The notes below the pieces were generated by a model. That model was not told the DNA's origin and did not search any database. It was given only the letters and a program-made list of their open reading frames with translations. The position numbers were made by a program, and so were the translations under genes. A stretch of DNA of 64,000 nucleotides, from NCBI RefSeq assembly GCF_030052815.1, contig NC_079495.1, forward strand, positions 43,529,651 through 43,593,650, in the 5' to 3' direction. Each line of letters begins with the position of its first letter. Positions within the stretch are counted from its first letter, which is position 1. Positions 56,358-64,000 of this stretch are shown here, in pieces. This DNA comes from Hevea brasiliensis (taxonomy: Eukaryota > Streptophyta > Magnoliopsida > Malpighiales > Euphorbiaceae).

Positions 56358-57721
56358 ATTTTAATTAAAATGTTTAATTAGGAGTTTTAATCACACAATT
56401 AAATTTTGATTCAAATCTGAAATTTTAAATTTGTTTGAATGTGATTCAAATTTGAATTTTTAAATTTGTTTGAATGTGATTCAAATCTGAATTTTTAAAT
56501 TTATTTGAATGAGATTCAAATCTGGATTTTTTAGTTGAATATGAGATATTCAATTTAATTTTAGTAAGTATGTTTTATTTAATTATTAAATGGTAATATG
56601 CATGATGGATGATCATGGACAATAAAAAGACCAATGTGATTGGATTTATTGCTTTTATTTTTCTTTGGGTTGTAAAATAATTAATTTTATTTTGGTGGCA
56701 TTGTATTATAATTGTTGTAATATTTTTGAGTTATAATTTCATTTATTTTAGGACTTTAAAGTCCATATTCTTGTAAATTCGCTTTGGTATGCCAAGGATT
56801 ATAATATAATTGGATTGCAAGAAGATCAAGGAGGTCAAGAGCATTGGTGGGGCCAGTGGGAGGAATTCAAGATAAAGTGTTGATTATGTACTCATTCAGC
56901 AACTCTTGTAATATGAATGAATGAAATGCACCTAGGAATGCCCTGATTCAATTCTGGGTGGCTCAGAATTGAATCCCTTAGAAAGTCCATGATCATACCA
57001 TATTATATGTTTATCCATGAATGCATGAGATGTACGGGAACATATGCAAAGTATACGATATATGCATACTAATAGGATAATGTGCAAAGTGAGACCATAA
57101 TAGCAATTAAGCCGACCACTAAATCTTCCAAACAAATTATTAAGTTGGAAATGGTATAATTAAGGTAATTATATCATGGGCCCTCCATTGAAGCAATTAT
57201 TTTAAGAAATTTTAAATACTTGTATATGATGCAATTAAATTAAGAGATTTTCTTAAGAATAATTGTTAAGCATGAGATGTTGTAAATATGTAAATGGTTT
57301 GGTGGCCAATAATGGATGTGCCTGAGGACATTAAAATTATTTGCATGTTTACTGGCTCAATGGGATCAACTTAACTAATGCAAGATAAGTCAATAATGGA
57401 TGTGCCTGAGATTTTGAGCATTAAGAGCTAGGTAAATGATTGAACCTCACATGAGATGTGATGGGCAAGGAGTTGCTCACTTATAGTTTATTGTAATTCC
57501 AATAATGGATGTGCATGAGGATGATCAGTAAGACTATAAGAATTCAATCACCCACTAGAAATCCATCAAACTAGGATTTCCGTTTCTTACTTTGGAAGTG
57601 TAGGATTCGCTAAGTTAGTGGGAGAACCAATTTGATTAAAAGACCATAATAATTTTGGTTAATTACATGATAAATTTACTAATTAATCTGGTTATTTTCT
57701 GCAGTTAATTTTCTGATAATA
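56358..57721 (+). mobile_element. Leader of the Ty1/copia element
   Basis: Noncoding, AT-rich. No copia LTR or separate primer site is visible between LTR H and the gag. It contains two repeat sets: a 34-36 bp tandem repeat at 56408-56545 and the word CAATAATGGATGTGCCTGAG three times (57307, 57391, and a variant at 57500). Confidence 0.55.
56408..56545 (+). repeat. Four-copy 35-bp tandem repeat
   Basis: Units start with GATTCAAATCTGAA or a near match at 56408, 56444, 56478 and 56513 and contain TTTTTAAATTTGTTTGAATG. Confidence 0.9.
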
Positions 57722-60700
57722 ATGAACACACCACAACCACCACCATCCAATATCCTTGCGAGCATACTTGATCACAATAGGTTGACAGGACCTAATCTTT
57801 CTGATTGGCTAAGAAATTTAAAACTTGTCCTGAACCTTGAATATATAGGATATATTCTAGACTCAAAGATTCCTGGTCCCTTACCTCCAGAGGCCACTCA
57901 AGAGGAACATGAAACTTTGGACAAGTGGAAGGATCATGATATGAGATCCAAGTGTTACATGCTTGCTTCTATGAGTAATGAGTTGCAGAAGCAGCATGAG
58001 AATATGTAAAGTGCTAGTGAGATCCTCCTTCACCTGCAAGAGTTGTATGGTGAGCATAATAGAAATGCTAGGTATGAGATATCTAGACAGCTATTCTGCA
58101 TGAGGATGTCTGAGGGACAGAATGTTGGAGATCATATCCACAAGATGATTCGGCTTATTGAGCAGCTGGAACATCTTGACTTTAACATAGATTTCCAACT
58201 GCAGACGGATTTGATCCTTCAGTCCCTACCTGAGTCATTTGGGAATTTTGTGACAAATTTCCATATGACTAAGCAGGAATACACCTTGGCTGGTTTACTT
58301 AACATGCTAGTTATTGCCCAAAAGAATATGCCGGGCAATAAAGGAAAAGAAGTAGCTTTGATTGCATCTTCTTTTGCTAGAAAGTCCAACAAGAAGAAGG
58401 GCAATAAGAAAAAGAAATCTCAAATTCCTGGTCCTTCTAAGAAGATAGCTAAACAGAAAAGGAAGACCAAAGCTGATGGAGGAAAAGGAAAATGTTTCCA
58501 CTGTTAGAAGGATGGGCACTGGAAAAAGAACTGCCCAGAGTATCTTGCTTCTCTGAAGGACAAGAAGGATACGCCTTCAAAAGGTATGTCCATATCTTGT
58601 TATTTAGATGCTGATGATGCTCATAGTTCATCTACAGCTTAGGTTTTAGATACTAGTGCCAGTTCTCACATTTCTTATGATATGCAGGAACTAGCAAACA
58701 GTAGCAGCTTGCGTTCTCGAGATGTTAGACTCCTGATTGGCGATGGCTCAACTGTTAAAGCTTTAGCCATAGGATCTAAATCTTTTTACATGAGTGGACA
58801 TGTTTTGTGTTTGAATAATATTTTGTATGTGCCTGATGCTTTTAAGAACATCATTTCTATATCTAGTTTGACTATAAATGGTTATGAATTTCAGTTCATA
58901 GATGATGTTTGCAATACTTATTTTGAAAATAAATATGTTGGCTCAGGTTATATGCATGATTGTCTTTATTATTTGGATAATAATGATAAACACAAAATGA
59001 ATGCAAGCAATCTAAAAGAATGTAATGCCATGGTGAAAATAAACTCAAATTCAAAATATATTTGGCACTTAAGGTTAGGTCATATTGCAGAAAATAGGAT
59101 TGCAAAATTGGAGAAAATGGGGATTTTATCCTCATTGGGTTCTGAGCCTACTCCAACTTGTGAATCATGCCTTCAAGACAAAATGACTAGATCACCCTTT
59201 GTTAGACAAGGACTAAGAGCTGAAAATATTTTGGAGCTAATACATAGTGATATATGTGGTCCATTTAAAGAAATGGCTAGAGGCGATTTTCATTACTTTA
59301 TTACCTTTACTGATGATAAATCAAGGTTTGGGTATTTGTATTTGATGAAATACAAACATGAATCTTTTGGAAAGTTCAAAGAATTTAAATCTGAAGTAGA
59401 AAATCAAATAGGAAAAAGTATTAAAGTTCTTCGATCAGATCGTGGAGGTGAATACTTGAGTACTGAATTTGATGAATACTTGAAAGAGCATGGCATTGTT
59501 TCCCAGCTGACTCCTCTAGGAATGCCATAGCTGAATGGTGTATCTGAAATGAGAAATCGTACCCTATTAGATATGGTACGTAGTATGATGAGCTATACTG
59601 ATATGCCAATCTCCTTTTGGGGATTTGCATTAGAATCAACTTTGCATATTCTCAATAGGATTCCATCAAAATCAGTTTCTTCCACACCTTATGAGATATG
59701 GCATGAAAAAAAAATCAAGGGTTGTCCAGCTTATATCAAAAAGATGAACACTGATAAATTGGAAACCAGATCAGAAAAGGGTCGATTTGTTAGATATCCA
59801 AAAGAGAGTTTTGGATATTATTTTTATTTGCCTACATCACAAAAGATTGTGGTGAGTAGAGATGCCACTTTTCTTGAATAACAGTTTATTTAAGAAGGAG
59901 GCAAAGGAAGGCAAATAGAATTAGAATTGGAGAATTTTGACCAACCAACAGATCAGATGGATATAGATCCACATAGTCAACCTACACCTATTGATGAAAT
60001 ATCTACAGCTATTCCTCGCAGATCAACCAGGATATCTCACCCACCAGTGAGATATGGTTTTCTTCATGAAGATGAACAAGAGTTGTTTACTCATGAAGAA
60101 GTAGATCATGGAGATGATCCACTTACCTATGAAGAAGTTATATCAGATATAGACTCTTCAAAATAGATTGTTGCTATGAAATCTGAATTTGATTCCATGT
60201 ATAAGAATCAAGTTTGGGATCTTGTTGACCCACCTGAGGGCATTGTACCTATAGGGAATAAATGGGTTTTCAAGAAGAAAATTAGTTTTGACGGAAAGGT
60301 AGAGACCTATAAAGCAAGGCTAGTAGCAAAAGGGTTTTGCCAAAGGCAAGGAATCCACTATGAGGAGACTTTATCGCCTGTTGCTATGCTTAAATCAATT
60401 AGGATTCTATTAGCAATAACTCTATACTATGATTATGAGATTTGGTAGATGGATGTCAAAATAGCTTTTCTCAATGGATACATTGAAGAAAACATTTTCA
60501 TGGAACAACCTAGGGGTTTTAAATCCCAAGATGATTCCAAAGTATGCAAGCTAAAGCGATCCATTTATGGGTTGAAACAAGCATCGAGGAGTTGAAATAT
60601 CCATTTTGATGAAGCCATTAAGTCATTTGGTTTTATCGAAAATGAGGATGAGCCATGGGTATATAAGAAGGTTAGTGATAGTGCTGACACTTTCCTTGTC

Positions 60701-61366
60701 TTATATGTGGATGACATTTTATTGATGGGTAATGACACAGTTATGTTAACAGCTGTAAAGATATGGTTGTCAAATACATTCTCCATGAAAGACTTAGGAG
60801 AGCCAACTTATATTCTTGGGATTCGCATCTAGAGAGATTGAGCGAAAAGAATAATTGGTTTATCCCAAAGTCTATACATAGAAAAGGTTTTAAAGAGGTT
60901 TAACATGCTTGATTCCAAGAGAGGATCGTTACTAGTGAGACATGGTATCCACCTTTCTAAAGAGATGTCTCCAAAGACACCTGAAGAAAGAGATAAAATG
61001 GCCAGGATTCCATATGCTTTAGCGATTGGAAGTTTGATGTATGCAATGTTGTGTACTAGGACGGATATCGCATATGCTGTTAGTTTGACTAGCAGGTTTC
61101 AATCCAATTCAGGTTTGGAACACTGGATAGCTGTCAAGAATATCCTTAAGTACTTGAGAAGAACTAAGGATTTATTCTTGATATATGGAGGTATTGACTT
61201 GCAATTGGATGATTATACTGATTTTGATTTCCAATAAGATATCGATGATAGAAAGTCTACCTCTGGGTATGTGTTCATTTGTAATGGAGGTGTAGTCAGT
61301 TGGAAGAGTTTCAAAAAGAGTACGACTGCAGATTCCACTACAGAGGTTGAGTATATTGCTGCATCA
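57722..61366 (+). pseudogene. Ty1/copia gag-pol polyprotein, stops only
   Basis: All recognisable pieces lie in one frame over 3.6 kb. gag (57722-58530): SDWLRNLKLVLNLEYIGYIL, then a CCHC knuckle whose second Cys is followed by a TAG (CFHC-stop-KDGHWKKNC). Protease: SASSHIS near 58660. Integrase: WHLRLGH with CESC (59063-59168), then IHSDICGPF, FTDDKSRFGYLYL and LRSDRGGEYLSTEF. RT (60176-60850): NKWVFKKK, KARLVAKGF, KLKRSIYGLKQAS and the catalytic YVDDILLMGND (about 60700-60732). RNase H: DDRKSTSGYVFICNGGVVSW to EYIAAS, where LTR I interrupts at 61367. I count about 12 in-frame stops, for example 58007, 58505, 59528, 60446 and 61235, mostly explicable as C-to-T or G-to-A. Order protease-integrase-RT-RNase H marks Pseudoviridae-type copia. 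Confidence 0.92.
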
Positions 61367-61542
61367 TGTAACACCCTTATGTTTGGTAGTGCGTTCTACT
61401 GTTTCGGTGACCAGTGTCTGCCCGAATAGCTAGAATGCCTGGAACTATACTTAAATGTTAGTAAGGAGACATGAAATAATGAAATACAATAGAGGAAAAT
61501 ACAAGAAAAATAAAGGAAAAATAAAAGAGAGAAAATGTAACT

Positions 61543-61591
61543 AAGTTAAATGAGCAAAAAACCGTAGCGATGGGTGACCACACCGGGAAGT
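61543..61591 (+). promoter_or_regulatory. 5S rRNA-like internal promoter segment in LTR I
   Basis: AAGTTAAATGAGC, then GATGGGTGACC, five bases, GGGAAGT; 176 bp from the LTR start in sense. Confidence 0.6.
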
Positions 61592-62171
61592 GGCGGCGTG
61601 GACCGTTGACTAGCCCTGGACGGCGGGGAACCTGGGAAATATTTTTAAGATTTAAATAAACATCTATTGAAGTATAAATGACTTTAGAAATGTCAAAGAA
61701 AAATTAATTAATTAGTACAAAGAAAAACGAAATCGAGAAATCGACAAAAATCGGTATTATCGAAAAATCGAGAGTACAACCTAAATAGGGACATTTTGGT
61801 CATTTGACACCTAGAGTTGGCTTTTGACCTAAATATCAATGAAACATAAATAGTATTACATTTGGAAAATCAAATGAAAAATGGAATTAAAGATAAAATG
61901 TAATTTAAGAGAAATTAAGGTCAAAATTGTAATGATTGAAACCTTAGAATATAATATAATTAAACAATGTCTAGTGGAGCACTAAGTGGACACATAAAAA
62001 CTTATAATGAGAACATATTTCCCCACTCACTTCATCATCCTCACCAAGCCCTCTAATGGCCGAAAATGGTTTCTCTCAAACTCTCCCATGGCCGTTTCAT
62101 GCAAAGTCCTCATCTACCATGATTCAAGCCATGATTCCTATAAGTGTCTTCATTAAAAGTGGTCTACACAC

Positions 62172-63243
62172 CTTGGGCAGCCTTTAGGGAACAAGAAAGA
62201 AGAGATTTAGTAGAGATTTGAGAAAGTCCACAAGATGTAAGTAACCATTTCTTCATCCTTTCTTTGTTAAAGCTTGTGTGGGTGTTGTGGTGAGTTGATT
62301 TGTGGAAGAAATGTTGAGGTTTGATGAGTTATTGAAGTGTACCATTTTGGGCAGCCATGGAAGTGAAAGGTAAGTGGTTTGTTCTTATATAAATTTGATG
62401 AGTAATGAAGTTAATTAGAGTGCTTAAATGTATAAGAGTTTGATTTTTATGTATATGTGTGAATTGTGAATGTAAAGTGAGATCACATGTTGAAATTGGG
62501 AAGCTTGATGTATATGAACAATTTGGGTAGCCTTATGGTGAAGTTGGAAGGGTTTAAATTCATGAAAGGTTTATTGAATTATGGTACTAAAAGTGGCAGC
62601 ATATGTATATGATTTAGTAGAAAATGAATATGTAATTTGATGATGGAAGTTATTTGTAATGGTTAGGAGTATTATGTGTATATGTTGTTATAAATGGACT
62701 TTGTAATCTTGGGCAGCCTTTAGGGAATAAGAAAGAAGAGATTTAGTGGAGATTTAAGAAAGTCCACAAGAGGTAAGTAACCATTTCTTCATCCTTTTTT
62801 TGTTAAAGCTTGTGTGGGTGTTGTGGTGAGTTGATTTGTGGAAGAAATGTTGAGGTTTGATGAGTTATTGAAGTGTACCATTTTGGGCAGCCATGGAAGT
62901 GAAAGGTAAGTGGTTTGTTCTTATATGAATTTGATGGGTAATGAAGTTAATTAGAGTGCTTAAATGTATAAGAGTTTGATTTTTATGTATATGTGTGAAT
63001 TGTGAATGTAAAGTGAGATCACATGTTGAAATTGGGAAGCTTGATGTATATGAACAATTTGGGCAGCCTTATGGTGAAGTTGGAAGGGTTTAAATTCATG
63101 AAAGGTTTGTTGAATTATGGTACTAAAAGTGGCAGCATATGTATATGATTTAGTAGAGAATGAATATGTAATTTGATGATGGAAGTTATGTGTAATGGTT
63201 AGGAGTATTATGTATATATGTTGTTATAAATGGACTTTGTAAT
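62172..63243 (+). repeat. 536-bp tandem duplication in LTR I
   Basis: 62172-62707 and 62708-63243 are nearly identical, with only scattered substitutions (GGGCAGCCTTTAGGGA at 62175 and 62711). Each copy includes a donor-like site (62237 GTAAGT, 62773 GTAAGT). Confidence 0.95.
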
Positions 63244-64000
63244 TTAAGAATTGTATTTGGTGTATTTAAAGTCATTGTATTCTATCCAAAGTGACTATAA
63301 TATGAAGTGATAAATGGTTGTGGTATGATACAAATGCAGAATTTGGTTTGGGAATGAAGTATGGTTTAGTTGAATGTGTGAATGGTTAATGCTTCAAAAA
63401 TGTGTTAAGGGCAGTATGTGTTTTACGCTATAAATGGAATTGTGTGACTCCAATTGGTATGAGGCCAATTGGAGGTAAAACTAGGCACAAAATGTGCCAA
63501 CTTTTATGAAGAAAGCCTACCTAAATTCTGTCCAAAAAGTAACATGAGAATTGATCAAATTCGGATTAGTGACTTTGCAAACCTGAAAATTGACCATTTG
63601 AACAGTAGTCAGTATTTTGGCCATAACTCACTCAAAACAGGTCCAAATGACCTGAAATTTATACCATGGATATCTTAGACATATAGCTACAACTCTTATG
63701 AAGACACCAAAACCCATAAATGACCATAAGTAAGTCAAAATGCTTGTACAAATTTGGGTATAAAAACTGCCAGAATCGGAAATCACCTAAAAATGACCTA
63801 AGTTTGCCATTTTTGTGCAAGCTGTCCAGCAATAGTAAAATGACCATAACTTAGTCTAGTAAACTCAAAATGACCTAAAATTTGTGGCAAAAGTTCACTA
63901 AGACATAGACCTACAAGTTTGTAATTTGGACTAGAACCCAAAAACTGAGGGAACTAGGTCATCCGGCTAGGTCAAAACAGCATACTAAAATCTGATAAAT

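Larger units (their letters stand above)
61367..64000 (+). mobile_element. LTR I, long chromovirus LTR, runs off the window
   Basis: TGTAACACCCTTATG begins inside the copia RNase H. It is the same family as LTR D (matching words from the start through the GAAATACAATAGAGGAAAAT stretch). Modules lie at 63447-63516, 63619-63709 and 63841-63929. It contains a 536-bp tandem duplication not seen in LTR D. The right end lies beyond the window. Confidence 0.85.

Overview
The window looks like a repeat-dense stretch of a eudicot nuclear genome: AT-rich, with one intron-containing host gene in a sea of nested LTR retrotransposons. The host gene encodes RPT3, an AAA-ATPase subunit of the 26S proteasome (six exons, 24317-34312, 420 aa by my splice model). 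The repeat composition would suit a large-genome woody dicot such as a Euphorbiaceae species, but the sequence alone does not settle the species.

Layout. 1-18083 is a nest of Ty3/gypsy chromoviruses with 3-3.7 kb LTRs: LTR A (minus, cut by the window edge), a decayed minus-strand pol, LTR C with PBS and gag (plus), a minus-strand protease/gag with PBS and 5' LTR B, a 113-bp protease scrap, and LTR D (plus). 18084-23050 holds a non-autonomous gypsy-like element F carrying a spliced-looking 'putative plant transposon' gene. It is interrupted by a three-unit Cassandra TRIM array (5S-rRNA-like LTRs) and a reversed LTR fragment E. 23051-34700 is the RPT3 locus; its 5.5-kb first intron contains a 280-bp tandem duplication, a small TRIM-like element with TSD, a 5'-truncated RTE LINE with TSD and an LTR scrap. 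34700-38292 holds a broken plant-mobile-domain (PMD) gene, cut by LTR G.

38293-46804 is element G, a nearly complete minus-strand chromovirus (gag, protease, RT, RNase H, integrase, chromodomain) with a 3390-bp 3' LTR and a truncated 5' LTR. 46805-52939 contains two nested copia-type LTRs (K, K2) and a Tat/Ogre-like LTR J. 52940-56329 is LTR H, the same family and length as G's LTR but in opposite orientation. Its PBS runs into the leader and polyprotein of a Ty1/copia element (57722-61366) that has stop codons but no visible frameshift. From 61367 to the end is LTR I, containing a 536-bp tandem duplication.

Three patterns go beyond routine repeat annotation. (1) All eight long chromovirus LTR ends carry, in sense and 169-182 bp from the LTR start, a segment closely resembling the 5S rRNA internal control region (A-box and C-box), like the Cassandra array in the same window. 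(2) The same LTRs carry a conserved 5' splice donor 858-890 bp from the LTR start, and each of the three visible gag genes has a good 3' splice acceptor 3-25 nt before its start codon, predicting a spliced gag mRNA that lacks the PBS. (3) The LTRs share degenerate copies of a roughly 90-nt sense-strand module of unknown role. All three rest on reading by eye and need alignment and RNA data.
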